Of a DNA stretch of 64,000 nucleotides, positions 53,540 to 64,000 are shown one piece after another. This stretch comes from Ceratothoa steindachneri (taxonomy: Eukaryota; Arthropoda; Malacostraca; Isopoda; Cymothoidae): the NCBI GenBank assembly GCA_963969495.1, contig OZ018333.1:91354207-91418206 (forward strand), given 5' to 3'. The notes under the pieces were generated by a model that saw nothing but the letters and a program-made list of their open reading frames with translations, made no database searches and was not told where the DNA came from. Both the position numbers and the translations under genes were made by a program. Each line of letters begins with the position of its first letter. Position 1 is the stretch's first letter.

Positions 53540-56140
53540 TGCATGTTGAAGGCAATCAGAGGGGGGTACACCTTATCCAGGTCGGCCTGCCTCTTGGTGA
53601 CACCCTTGGTCGTTACTAGGACACCGTTACACTATCCTGGCTCGACAGACGCTTCGTCCGAGATGGTAGGGAAGGTGAAGGTGTCCTTGGAGAAAGCTGA
53701 CTTCATGCGGAGAAAAGAAAGATTAAGCTTCTCATACCCCATGATGGCCAAACCTGTGCAACATAGCACACCAATGTGCCCACGTTCCTGCCCTCTTCCA
53801 GCTTCAGCTCAACAAGAACAAAGTCCCCCACCTGAAAACGAATTGAAAACTGAGATAAAACAAAACAAAAAATAAATATATATGCCAGATTAGGCTAGTC
53901 CTGATAATGAATTATGATAATTGATCAATTTTAGCTGCAAAAATATAAAGTCCCTCACCTCTGGTGCCTTCTCAGCAAAAGGGTATGACAATTCTGTCCA
54001 ATTGTCCTCGTCCTCCACCTCATTTGAGTACTCTGAGGAGTCATCGAGCTGCATAGGAACAACACCAACGTCTTCCTCCTCACTATCTTGTCTACAGGGA
54101 CAGACTTCCTGCGCCTTGCACATTTTTTCTTCTCTCCTAATACCTTCTTTTCAGCCGCTGGCTTCTTTTTCTCTTCTATATCCTTCCTCTTTTCTACCTA
54201 CATCCTCAGATCTGTGATGGCCTCCACATTCTCAGTCAGAATGTAGGACCGTACCCTCTTACGTCCCTTTCCATAAGGACGAGGAGCAGCCTTGGGAAAC
54301 GGCCTGACACACTCTGGGGAAACAAGGTTTGAGCTGCTAAGGCCTGGGGTGACAGGGTCAGCAGTGCTAGGGCCCGGGATGACAGGGTCAGCAGTGCTGG
54401 GGTGGCAGAGTCAATGGAGGTGCCAGGGTCCACATAGGAGCAGGGTTCCACCATCACATAGGCAGGGAACAGGTCATCATCTGGACGCATAGGAGACGGA
54501 TCAGGAAGGTCTTCTTCTGAGTTATGGCCTTCAGCTAGTCTTTTCTCTCCATCACAAGTTGGAGTAACTTCAGCAAAATTCACGGGTTGGTGCCGGTCGC
54601 TCTGTTACATGTGCTCCTACAAACGCATCATCTGGGAAGATATTACGATTGATAGACCAGATATAAGTTGACCTAAAACTACCGAGAATGTTGGATGGAG
54701 TACTGGCCTTAGTCCAAGCCCCACAGGCAAACTCTGGCAACTGGTGCCCTGTTAAGTGCTCGTTAGGGTGCATGAGGGAGTGCTCGTTCAGTAGGTCACG
54801 CAGAGACGTCTTGAAGGGACCAAACACACTCACATCCGATGGCTGAAGTTTGTCTGTCGTATGGGGAGGCAAGGTAACAATCACGATGCCATGCTTGATC
54901 GCAAACTCGACGAACATGAATGTTCATGTGACATTCAGTATTGTCCATGATAAGAAGAATCTTGTTCTCTACAAAACAACCAGAATTCTCATGAAGATGC
55001 GGAAGTGTCTGCACGAAGCATTCACCGCCCATCCAGCCATTAGGATGCAATATGTCTTTGGAACCGAAGATCGTGTTCCTCATGACAGCTGAGTTCCATC
55101 TACATCTGGGAATTATGAACAATGGAGGAATGGACTGTCCCACAACATTTATAATACCCATAAACGTCACGGTGCCCCCTCTTTCCTGAGTTACCTGCGT
55201 GGCTACTGGCTGACCCTTTGACCACACAACCTTAACAGGCTTCATAAATGTGGACAAAAAACTATCATCCAAATTTTATATCCGATCCGGAGTGAATTTG
55301 TACTTCTCCATAGCTAATGTGTAAGCCTTAAAGAAGGTTTCCACATTAACTTTGTTGAAGGTCACATTCCGGGCAATTGACATGCCTTCCGGAGCCTTCA
55401 ACACAAGGTTTGGATGACGGTCCATGAACGAGTAGTACCAGTCTGACGTTGCCATTCTGTCCTTCTCCCAGGCATCAGGGATGGTCTGGCTCCCACAAGC
55501 TTTGGCATACTGGTATACAATCCTTCGCACCTCGTTCATGGGCAGGCCACACAACATCTTGGCAGCTCCACTATGTGCAGCTCCTGTTGTGTCGTGAAAA
55601 CCCAATTAGTATTAGGCTGCACAGGTACATAAGTGACCCCGTCAGACAACTTCTTGGACCGATTGAAGGCATCCTTTAACGAAAGGAATGAATTAGGACT
55701 TAGAAGGCCCTTCCTAAGAAAATGAAAAAATAAAATATATAAATCTAGGCTACAAAATAAAGTAAAAAAATGAAATATGGTTCCGAAAATGCTGGCAGAC
55801 TTGCCTTTTAGAAGAGGAAATGTTAAACGAGTCTGGAAACACAGACTGAGGAAGTGAATTCCAGACCCTTGATGTAGTCTAAATAGGATGAATGAATTTT
55901 TAATCTTACCACAACAGTTGTTTTCTTGACCCCAAATTCCTCAGCGGCCACTTTCATGCTGGAATTGGTTGCAACCCGGTTCTTGAATGCAGCCTCCAGG
56001 TTGGTGCGATCGAGCTGCTTGTCACTTTTCCTCACATACTTGCGATGCATGATGATCAGGTTTCCAAGAAGGCAGTAAGCTAGATCTGAAAGAGTTAATG
56101 ACATTAGACATATGAATATGTAAAGTTGAACCACCCAAAA
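53540..56140 (-). pseudogene. pogo/Tigger-type transposase pseudogene with introns
   Basis: On the minus strand the parts occur in the normal order. A psq-type helix-turn-helix exon (56134-55906, ending TTVV before GTAAGA) comes first, then an exon starting near 55715 (FLSLKDAFNRSKKLSDGVTY) with a CENP-B-like second DNA-binding region. The DDE domain follows: NLDDSFLSTFMKPVKVVW, LLIMDNTECHM and LPPHTTDKLQPSDVSVFGPF. A C-terminal Ser/Pro/Lys region comes next, then an acidic segment ending APE, an intron of 127 bp (53958-53832, GTGAGG...TTTTCAG), and VGDFVLVELKLEEG. Phases match at the second intron. An in-frame stop (about 55275) and frameshifts near 54915, 54580 and 54125 kill it. Confidence 0.82.
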
Positions 56141-57039
56141 AACAAATTTCCTGTTTTTAGTTTAAGAATTATTAGTCTTTTGTATTTCATATCAGCAATT
56201 AGCTATATATTTCAGTATTTTTACAGTATTTAAACCTTTATTAGTATTTTAAATTTTTTTTTTCAAATATCGTAGTGATGTGGGGGTACACCGACCGCCA
56301 TGCCTCGAATAAATCCGGTGGTCAAAATCTTTTTTGAAAATTGAATATTAATCCTAGAGTCATTCTAATAACCTAAGTCACTTATATAATAGTTATTCCA
56401 TGTGCTTATCGCATAATGACAGTCATATCGCATCATAATTCACTAAAAATCACCTTCAACTTTACACCAAAAAACTCTACTGTTCTACTTCATTTAAATG
56501 CATTAGTTCACCACGACCACCCTTTATTTTCATGCTAATATACATAATTAGTCACTTTTTGTTGTTTTTCCAAGTATTTCAAAGTATAGCAAATTTTCCA
56601 AATTTCAGCATCGGTGTTCCCCACATGTTGGCCGTCGATGTTCTCCACCCATTTTTTGAAACAACGATGCCATGGTGGCCTTTCGAAAGGACGCACTTCA
56701 TTTCACTCGATAACATGTCAATATGACTAGATATCGTAATGAAACATAGTTCAAAACAATCACGCCATATTCACCGACGTGAGACACTATATGAGAACAA
56801 TGAAAAATAACAACAGACATCCAAAAAAATAAATTTTCTTACCTTGTAGACACAGACGTCGTGATAGCGAATACCTGTTGCTCGCGTGTTGTTCAATGCT
56901 GATGGGTGCTGTGTTGTTGGTGAGTGGCGGCAGGCAATTTTAAATAGTTATCCTATATCAGAGCATTCGGTCGGTGTTCCCCTCGATCGGTATACACCAT
57001 CCTTACCCTAGGAGAGAGCGTCGTTCACATAAATGCATT
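56141..57039. other. Upstream flank of the pogo pseudogene; GGTCGGTGTTCCCC motifs
   Basis: AT-rich non-coding sequence. It contains GTACACCGACC at 56286, ATCGGTGTTCCCCACA at 56606 and CGGTCGGTGTTCCCCTCGAT at 56967, all related to the hairpin motif at 52748. These may be terminal or subterminal repeats of the pogo element. Confidence 0.55.
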
Positions 57040-57870
57040 TTTTTTATCTTAAAACATTTGGAAAGTCAGAAAGAATTAATTCAAGAATCAGTTGCCATTT
57101 CCGGACATAACGAAGAAATGAATAAAAATCGAGAATTTTTTAAACAATTAACTTTTTAGGTAGGCTAGAATTAGCATTTCGCGGCCCACATGAAGAAAAC
57201 GATGACATTTGGGGTAACTATTTCATATGCATTTTGTATGAGAGGGATTCGATGAAAAAATTCAAAACCATTTAAAAATTGCAAATGGTTTTAAGGAAAC
57301 AGCATCTGCGAAACAGAATGACATAATTCAATCTATTAGTGTAATTGTGTTGGAAAGAATAAAAAGTGATTTTATCGAATGCATGTATGGGGTAATTTTA
57401 TTCGATGAAACATCTGATGTCAAATGTTTTCTCAACTCTCTACTGTTGTTTCCTATGTTAATAAACATGGAGAGATTTGGGAACGATTTATAAAATTCAA
57501 TAACGTCAGCAATGATAGAAGAGCAGGAGTGGTTTCTGATTTACCTACAAGGCAATTGGGTCAAATGGGGTGTTTAAACAATGGTGCTGCTGTAATGGGA
57601 AGTGATCTTAATGGAGGAGAAACAAAGATTAGAGAAACTGTACAAGAGGCTATTTTTCTTCCCAAGCTGTTCGTGCAATTTCAGAATGTAATATTTTTTT
57701 TTCAATATTAGGAAGTTTGTCGTCATTTTTCAGCATTTGAACTAAGCGAACTTTAATGGTTGACGAAGTTGTTGGAAAGTGTTTCCCTAAACTGACTCCA
57801 ACGCGGTGGAGTCATCTCGTCCGGTTGAAACAGTTAAGGAAAATAAAGAACCTCTAATAATAGACCTTTG
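57040..57870 (+). pseudogene. hAT/ZMYM1-like transposase relic
   Basis: Successive frames give LKHLESQKELIQESVAIS, LAFRGPHEENDDIWGNYF, VILFDETSDVKCFSQLSTV, VSYVNKHGEIWERFIKF, and later LTPTRWSHLVRLK. This is the order of the DUF4371 and RNase H-like region of hAT transposases related to ZMYM1: the DETSD block holds the first catalytic Asp. Several stops and shifts interrupt it, and the C-terminal hATC motif is not present. It is a different hAT lineage from the relic at 8184. Confidence 0.7.
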
Positions 57871-58869
57871 AAAAAGCATTGTTAAAATTGCCAAGAAATG
57901 TATATAAAAAAAAAACAAAGAATAGCCTATTTGTTTTGTTTGGAGCCGCAATAACGGATCTTTGTTGCTATAATACGAAGCAGTGGCTTGAAATGTTCTT
58001 GTGATATTGAGGCGTTGGCTTTGCTTTCGCTCGATCCATTCGGGAGGAAGTTGGCCTCCTATTGGAAACCACATCTAATTTGCCTTCAAAATTAAACTTT
58101 CGAAAGCTTTTAAACGAATCTTTGCTCTTTCCTAAAACGAAAAGGGGGATAAACATACGTGCAATACCCCCCCCCCCTCCATTGCTTGCGGGGGGTTCCC
58201 TTCTGCCTTTACCCGGCGAAGGGTGGGCTCCGGTAGGGCAGAAGTGTCTGGCCGCTCCACGGAGTCAAAACATATTTTAACCGGCTCTACTTCCTACCTC
58301 CCTTTTCGTGTGGTCTCAGCTCCCGTTCTCCAATTTTCCTATATCCCACTCCCTACCTTTCCTTCCCTTCTCCTTCTTTCCACTTCCCTTCCCTTAGGTG
58401 ATCTCTTTCCCTTTTGTGTGTTCATTTCATCGCATGAGATTCCTTTCCCCTTTGTTTGTTTTCTACCCTGGGATGCTTGAGGATGGGCTGTGTCGTAGAA
58501 TAGGCTCTCGACGATATACCATATATGTATAACTATTCGTCGAGGGAATTCTTCTAATATTTCGAGTGCGTGGTAATCTGATTGACCGAGGTTATTTATC
58601 TTCAATATGCCTAAGAAGTGGAACTGAGCTCAAGAATAATAATATGGCTATCATTAATAAAATAGAGTTTAATTAATTAAACTATCAACAACACACAAAA
58701 AAAAAATGTTTACATAAACGGAGAATGGAAAGGGTCGTGGGAAAATCTAACTAATCCGAGGATTAAGATTTGGAGAGATTTAAAAAGGTAAACAAATAAA
58801 AATTAAAGTGGGGAAGATGGTTCGCTAAACCATTTAAAGCACAGGGTAGCGTTGACAAAAGGTTAGATA
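57871..58869. other. No gene seen; C-run and pyrimidine-rich stretch
   Basis: A C homopolymer (58170-58181) and a pyrimidine-rich tract (58290-58460) occur here. At 58506-58548 CTCGACGATATAC and an inverted TATTCGTCGAG form an imperfect palindrome around CATATATG. No coding motif was recognised. Confidence 0.4.
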
Positions 58870-59798
58870 ATTAAAGGTAATGCTCAGCTTACGTAATTAC
58901 AAAGTTGTTGTGCAGAGGAAGACGATGCGAAGGAATCTTCGTTCCACTGGCGATTTCCAGCAGAAGGGTTCTTCGGGGGGTTGTCCTTAGCGAAGGGGAA
59001 GGACTGTCTTCGAAGAGTGAGAGCGAAGTGGGGCTCGGAAGCACGAGCGATCTCTGTGACAGCAAATCGGGGATGTTCTAGATGAACAATGGAGGTTACT
59101 GTTGAAACCAAGCGTTCTCTTGAAGAACGTTAAAAAGGGGGGGAATTGAATTATCCTGACGTGATGTCACGGGAATCAGATCCGTTTCTTGACAAACGGG
59201 CTGGAAGAACAATGGCTGTTCTAACGTTGTTCTCTTTCTGAACAACAGGGGGGGGTGAGAACCGTCTCTTGTCAACGGGATCAAAGAACAATGGCTGTTC
59301 TAACGTTGTTCTCTTTCTGAACAACAGGGGGGCCTTGTTGACTTGGCGTCTGGAAGGCACGAACCTTGGCACTCAAGGGATATTGTCCTCTTCTGGACAA
59401 TACGGGATTTCTCGAGGTAGAGAGTTCCTATGGTGCTCAAGAGAGACCGGATCGACGTGATGCCTCGCGAAGATAATCTGGATCTGATCTCCTTGAATCG
59501 GGGAAAGCTATGTATAAATAGCCGAAGCCATCCCCTTGGCGTAGGGGACAATTGAGTGGTAGGCTTCGGGTGAATGCCCTGGTCACGCCTGGGAAAATAT
59601 CATATCTGCCCATAAGCCTAACTCAATTTAGCGAGATCAACGTATGGAGGCGAAACGGAGGAATGGACCTCCTTGATTAAATATTGGCTAAGGTGGCGAT
59701 AACGCGCTCTGCTTCCTCTCGCAGATGCACGTGGGTAGCAATGTGTTTCTAAAGATGATAGAGGCTGAATTGAAGCGGCCTCAGACCGTTCTATCACA
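58870..59798 (-). repeat. Candidate 3' LTR of gypsy G2
   Basis: On the minus strand a purine tract GGAATGGAGGGG (59810-59799) is followed at once by TGTGATAGAACGG, which fits a polypurine tract and the TG start of an LTR. A TATA-like TATTTATACATAG lies about 280 bp inside. The region also holds a 79-bp tandem repeat. The other LTR is outside the window, so the end at 58870 is only a guess. Confidence 0.5.
59186..59333. repeat. 79-bp tandem repeat inside the LTR candidate
   Basis: AAGAACAATGGCTGTTC starts at 59205 and again at 59284; the units share TAACGTTGTTCTCTTTCTG and a run of G. Each unit also contains GAACAATGGCTGTTC, an inverted repeat with a short loop. A partial third unit may lie near 59100. 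Confidence 0.85.
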
Positions 59799-60221
59799 CC
59801 CCTCCATTCCAAGGAAAGTTGTCACTTCGAAAAAAAAGAGAGAAGGGACAACCATAGAGCTCTGTTGTGGAGAACTCGCTTTCTTGCACTGACCGCACCA
59901 TTATGCACCTAGCTAGTATTACTTCAATACATATGATTATGTTGATCTTTTGATTATAGGAGAAACTAACCTTTAATATAAAAACTTAACCATTAAAGAG
60001 ACATGGAACAATGAAATAATATAAAATTAGTACATATTGGACAAAATAATTTATACGTAATTTAATGGATACAAATATATACACATACGAGAAAAAAATA
60101 TAGATATTGAGCCACAAAATTCAGACATAAAGATTAACTAATTATATTACAAGAGAATCTAATTTAAGTCATACAAGACGGTATATACATACATGGAGAT
60201 CCTAATCCTATGAATTACAAA
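59799..60221. other. Gypsy G2 spacer between pol and LTR
   Basis: AT-rich sequence with no coding signal apart from the polypurine tract at its lower end. No integrase domain occurs here, which matters for the inferred pol order of G2. Confidence 0.6.
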
Positions 60222-61805
60222 TTAATCTACACTATTTGGTAACGCATTCCTACTGAGTGCGTCAGCGACCTGATTATCGGAACCTTTTATATAATTTATC
60301 TTAAATTGATACGCTTGCAAGAGTAGACTCCAGCGCATAATTCGGCCGTTGAAGTGTCGTACATTCCGAATATAGGCCAACGGGCGGTGGTCAGTTCCTA
60401 TTTGAAATTCTTTTCCTATCAAATACATTTTAAACTTGTCAACAACCCATATAATCGCTAGAGCTTCCTTCTCTATAGTGGCATATTTCTTTTCGCGTGG
60501 TAATAACTGGCGACTAGCATATGCAACTGGATGACTCATTCCGTTATCCTCATATTGAAGGAGTACACCTCCAATGCCCTCGTTGCTCGCGTCGGTCTTA
60601 ATCCCAAAGGATTTTTCCGAGTTGGGCAACTTCAAAAGGGGGGCAGAAAGGAGTTTACTCTTGAGCTGATTAAAATGAGAAACAGCGACATCATTCCAAC
60701 GTAGTCGATCGGGGGAATTCTTTTTTAAAAGGGTGCTGAGGGGCGCCGAAATTGCAGCGAAATTCGGGACAAATCGCCGATAGTAAGAAGCTGATCCTAG
60801 GAATGATCTTAATTGCTTCTTAGTATTCGGGAGATGCATGTCGGCGATTGCCTTAATCTTGTCCTCCTGTGGACCAAACTGGCTTTGTCCTATTTTAAAA
60901 CCCAAGTATTTTATGGTTTCGTGGGAAAAATGGCATTTGCCGGGGCCAATGGTGAGGCCATTTTCGCGCAGTCGCTCGAAGAGAGCTAATAGGGGGGATA
61001 AATGATGACTCCATTCACGAGTAGCGACGTAGACGTTATCGAAGTAAAAGGAGACATTCAGAAGTCCATCTAACAACCTTCTCATGAGACGGTTATAGTT
61101 ACTACAAGCGGTCACAAGCCTAAAAGGAAGGCGCCTAAATTGCATTAAGCCTTTCTCAGTTGCAAAAGCGGTATATGCTTTCACATCGGGCCGGAGGGGA
61201 ATTTGGTAATACACCTTGCACAAATCAAGTTCTGAGATGAACTTGGCGTTTTCTAAAAGGTAGAGGTTTCGGTCTACCAACGGGATGGGCTCGGCGTCGA
61301 ACACAGTTACCGAATTTAACTTCCGGAAGTCGATGCACATCCGATAAGAGCCATCAGGTTTCTTGACCATGACGATTGGGGAACAATAACTAGAGGTGGA
61401 AGATTCTATTATATCTAAACTAATCAAATTATCGACTTCGGCGTTAAAAGCTTGGCGTAAATGAATCGGCATGGGATAGGGTTTTGAACGTACAGGTTCT
61501 AAGGTCGTTAATTGAATATCATGCTCGAAACTAGTAGCGCATCCAGGCTTCTCTGAAATAACGTCGTCGAACTGACATAATAATTCTTGTAGCTGACTCT
61601 TTTGATGTGGTGTCAGCTGCGCGTCGATATCCAGGTCAGAGGGTTCAAAAGACTCGCCTGGCAGGGTAGGAAGAGGGTAATCGGCATCAGGTTGGATGCG
61701 CACTGTCTGGATTACATTAAGAGAATCCGCAGGGGAATCCTCTTCAAGCGCCGATGTTTCGTCCAGTGCTACGAACGTATCTCCATGGGCGCGTTGGTGC
61801 TACTT
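60222..61805 (-). pseudogene. Gypsy G2 reverse transcriptase and RNase H
   Basis: The open frame from Met 61703 has 493 codons, and the same frame extends up to a TAG just above 61800. Numbering from 61703: RT about residues 60-265 with VMVKKPDGSYRMCIDFRKLN, SELDLCKVYYQIPL (first Asp 160) and YFDNVYVA at 220-227. Related elements have DD here, so the last catalytic Asp is Asn. The usual PFGL is PFRL at 193-196. The connection has FLGSASYYRRFVPNF. RNase H has KTDAS (371), EKEALAI, GTDHRPLAY and ADALSRN. After residue 493 the pol simply ends; no integrase follows. Confidence 0.9.
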
Positions 61806-62180
61806 TTTCAATAGGTTGACGTGGTAGAGTTTATCGCCTGCTGGGGTACCATGAGGTAATCTACCGGTCCTCGTACCTCGCGGACCGAGTACGGACCTTT
61901 CCATTGGCTCAGTAATTTATTACTCACTGTGGGAAGGAGCAGGAGTACTTCATCACCGGGCTTAAATTTCTGATCTTCGGACCTAAAATCCTGGTTAAGG
62001 ATCTTCGAGAATTCGGAAGGTATCGGGGTTCTGAGGGGGACGGACTCCTGGGCTTCCTTCTTAGCTCGGCCTTGAGTAAGGGCGGCCTGGGACACAGGGT
62101 CGAAACTTACTTGAGGGCTCTGTCCTATAAGTACGGAACAAAATTGTATGGGTGCTGAAATGAATTCAGCCCAGCCATGA
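61806..62180 (-). pseudogene. Gypsy G2 integrase C-terminal (GPY/F) module, upstream of RT
   Basis: The minus strand reads KFKPGDEVLLLLPT, SNKLLSQWKGPYSVREVRGP and, after a frameshift, GDKLYHVNLLKK followed by a single TAG and then the RT frame. This is the GPY/F module that ends gypsy integrases. It lies between protease and RT and is in frame with RT. The zinc-binding and catalytic core expected before it are missing, so the integrase was deleted except for its end. Confidence 0.85.
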
Positions 62181-62520
62181 TAAGACTGACACTGCAGGTA
62201 ACATCTAACGACGGGGAATCGGTTCGCCCGCCTAAAGTAGTCATGTACCACCGAAAATTTTCGTGGATAGGGTCCACGGGGGGGTGGAGCTCGTCGGACA
62301 CGATGAAACAAGTGCACCCTGTGTCCCTGACGAGTGTAGATAGACGGCAGCCGTTCACTTTGCTCTCCTCAAATTTCAAAGTTCTCGTGAAACTTTTATC
62401 AAAAATAAAATTTACCTGGTGGCCTGACGGAGGGGAAGAAGTTGATGCTTGGGTCTGCACCACCGGGGAAGCCGGGGTAGCATTAATCTGGTGAACTTGG
62501 TGGGCTGGTCCGCTTTTAAG
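62181..62520 (-). pseudogene. Gypsy G2 protease
   Basis: The frame contains FEESKVNGCRLSTLVRDTGC, TCFIVSDEL and LGGRTDSPSLDVTC, an aspartic protease with DTG active site, matching the G1 protease. A frameshift near 62200 separates the last strands (FCSVLIGQS) from the rest. It is continuous with the gag frame upstream. Confidence 0.82.
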
Positions 62521-63744
62521 CCTAGAATTTGGGGGGCAATTCCAGCTCATGTGGTTTTCTACACCGCAGGTGAAGCATATGATTGGTCGCTTCGGGAAGA
62601 GTGATGCAGGAGAAATCTTAACGGGAGGTTTGGTGTCCCGTTGTTGGTTTGGGGGGAAGAAGTTTTTTGGTTTTACGGGGCCCGGAAACTTAGTCGGCTT
62701 TCCTGGGAAGGGGCGCGAATCCTTCTTTCTTTCCTGGTAGGGGGATTGATGAGAAGTTCGATTCTCCTTGAGGTATAAATTATGGCTTGTGGCATAGACA
62801 TCCGCTTCTTCGGTACACTATTTAAAGGTCTGACACCGACGATCCTTGACGAACGCGCGGATCTCCGTCGGGAGAGACGCCAAAAATTGATCCCGCAACA
62901 TGAAGTCTGTTAAGGACTCGTTGTTAGGATCAACCTTTGAGGATTCTAACCAGAATTTAAAATTCCTCTGAAGAATGTATCCGAATTGACGGAACGTCTG
63001 TCTGGGTTTAATACGACCTCCTTGAAATTCTTGTTGGTAGAAATCGGGAGTCATATTATGAGCGGCCAATAACTCAGCTTTTAGTGTGCTGTAGTCAATT
63101 GTACATTCAAATGGTGAAGATATGAAAATGACGCGCAATTTACAATTTAAAAGGGGAAGTATTCTTACTACACCTTCAGCCTCCAAATCCAGGTTATTGA
63201 TCTCGAGGATCTTTTCGAAGTGGGCTAAAAATGCTCCGAAATCCTCTCCATGCCTGAAATTGGGGAGCTTAAGTGTGAGATTGGGAGGGGCTTCTAAACG
63301 TGAACTGACTGATTGTATTTCGACCTGTACTTTAGCCATTTCAAGCTGATGGTGAAGCTCAGCTTGTCTTTTCCGTTCCTCTCTTTCCCTTTCTTCTCGT
63401 TGGATTTCTCTTTCTCTTTCTTCTCGTTGGATTTCTCTTTCTCTTTCTTCTCGTTGGATTTCTCTTTCTTCTCGTTGGATTTCTCTTTCTCTTTCTTCTC
63501 GTTGGATTTCTCTTTCTCTTTCTTCTCGTTGGATTTCTCTTTCTCTTTCTTCTCGTTGGATTTCTCTTTCTTCTCGTTGGATTTCTCCTTCTCTTTGCCT
63601 TTCTTCTCTTAACTTTTCTCTTTCTGTTCGTTGCTTCTCTTGAACGTACTCAATCAATTCTCTTCCGGAAAGTCCCAAGGATTCTCCTTGCGCTTTGAAG
63701 ATTTCAAACTGAGTCATATTTGCACTTGGAGGCGCAATAGTCAA
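62521..63744 (-). pseudogene. Gypsy G2 gag with a coiled-coil repeat and CCHC knuckle
   Basis: ATG at 63744 opens 308 codons to a TAG at 62818-62820; the same frame continues beyond it into the protease, so that stop is the only break. Residues about 10-40 (FEIFKAQGESLGLSGRELIE) are followed by a 9-residue repeat of the type EREIQREER (about residues 46-117), a strongly charged helix. The capsid part follows (LKLPNFRHGEDFGAFLAHFE, FLASLPTEIRAFVKDRR). Beyond the stop lies CFTCGVENHMSWNC at about 62540-62580, a CCHC knuckle. Such gags assemble the element's particle and bind its RNA. Confidence 0.85.
63390..63600. repeat. 27-bp tandem repeat in G2 gag
   Basis: Units of TTCTCGTTGGATTTCTCTTT plus CTCTTTC, with some 21-bp and 18-bp variants, are repeated about eight times. 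They encode the charged coiled-coil. The opposite-strand open frame (63313-63612) is only the complement of this repeat. Confidence 0.92.
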
Positions 63745-64000
63745 CCAACTAAATTCCTTGCAATGAGAATTATGCCTTCTCGAGAATTAGCCTACCTAAA
63801 TATGGGCACTGATCTATTCGTAATCGGTTTCTCGACCTAGAAAACCAATGACTAAAATACCCCCCCAAAAAACACAAACAAATTATTATAACAGTTCCTT
63901 GAGCTACTCCAGGTTCTTAAGTTTCAAAAAGGGGATTTCAATGGTTAAAACAAAAGGGAACTACTATACTCTATTCTTAGAACAAATAACACTATGCTTC
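63745..64000. other. Gypsy G2 leader
   Basis: Non-coding AT-rich sequence upstream of the gag start. The 5' LTR and primer site would lie beyond the window. Confidence 0.5.

Noticed and set aside
63313..63612. 99-codon plus-strand frame rich in Ser/Phe/Leu
   Set aside because: It is the complement of the tandem repeat in the G2 gag.

Overview
This window is animal nuclear DNA, most likely from an arthropod and probably a decapod crustacean. It has no bacterial-style operons or ribosome-binding sites. It holds GT-AG introns, an array of C2H2 zinc fingers and a dense mixture of metazoan transposons: RNase H-bearing LINEs, CR1-type LINEs, Ty3/gypsy LTR elements, mariner, Tc1, pogo and hAT. The decapod suggestion rests on recalled resemblance of several families (the CR1 3' end with its TTA-repeat tail, and the CPYQ-type zinc fingers). 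It was not checked by a search.

The only convincing host coding sequence is a 407-codon exon with 13 tandem C2H2 fingers (18887-20110, +). A short acidic exon with clean splice signals and matching phase (5714-5872, +) may be an upstream exon of the same gene, which would give an intron of about 13 kb filled with transposons. Almost everything else is mobile-element sequence, mostly decayed.

Layout. 1-4.3 kb: LINE family A, copy A. 4.3-5.35 kb: two older LINE relics. 5.7 kb: candidate exon. 7.1-10.0 kb: a diverged LINE-A copy, a hAT relic and a Tc1 element. 10.0-18.66 kb: LINE-A copies B and C and small fragments. 18.9-20.3 kb: zinc-finger exon plus decayed fingers. 21.1-22.97 kb: ORF1 of a third LINE family. 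22.97-25.6 kb: gypsy RNase H, then non-coding sequence, then gag. 25.6-31.85 kb: LINE-A copies D0, D1, D2 and E, head to tail. 31.85-33.16 kb: a nearly complete mariner on the minus strand, then a TA microsatellite. 33.2-36.24 kb: LINE-A fragments F and G (+) and H and I (-). 36.25-39.8 kb: LINE family B (-). 40.46-44.5 kb: gypsy element G1 (-) with an LTR at 40.46-40.95 kb. 45.0-47.6 kb: CR1-type LINE with a 770-codon open frame (-), next to a second LTR copy. 48.9-50.0 kb: LINE-A 5' regions (-) interrupted by a GATAA-rich MITE. 50.0-52.5 kb: nothing recognised. 53.06-53.43 kb: a Tc1-type MITE. 53.5-56.1 kb: an intron-bearing pogo transposase pseudogene (-). 57.0-57.9 kb: a hAT/ZMYM1-like relic. 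58.9-63.7 kb: gypsy element G2 (-).

The most interesting signals are four. (1) Two separate gypsy elements place integrase parts upstream of reverse transcriptase, with RNase H at the 3' end, which is a Gmr1-like/copia-like pol order. (2) The LINE-A copies each carry a different large internal deletion and often abut head to tail. (3) A GGTCGGTGTTCCCC motif, one instance being a near-perfect hairpin, recurs on both sides of the pogo pseudogene. (4) A MITE of about 460 bp is built from GATAA/TTATC palindromes. I did not find a new cellular system. The novelty here concerns transposon structure.
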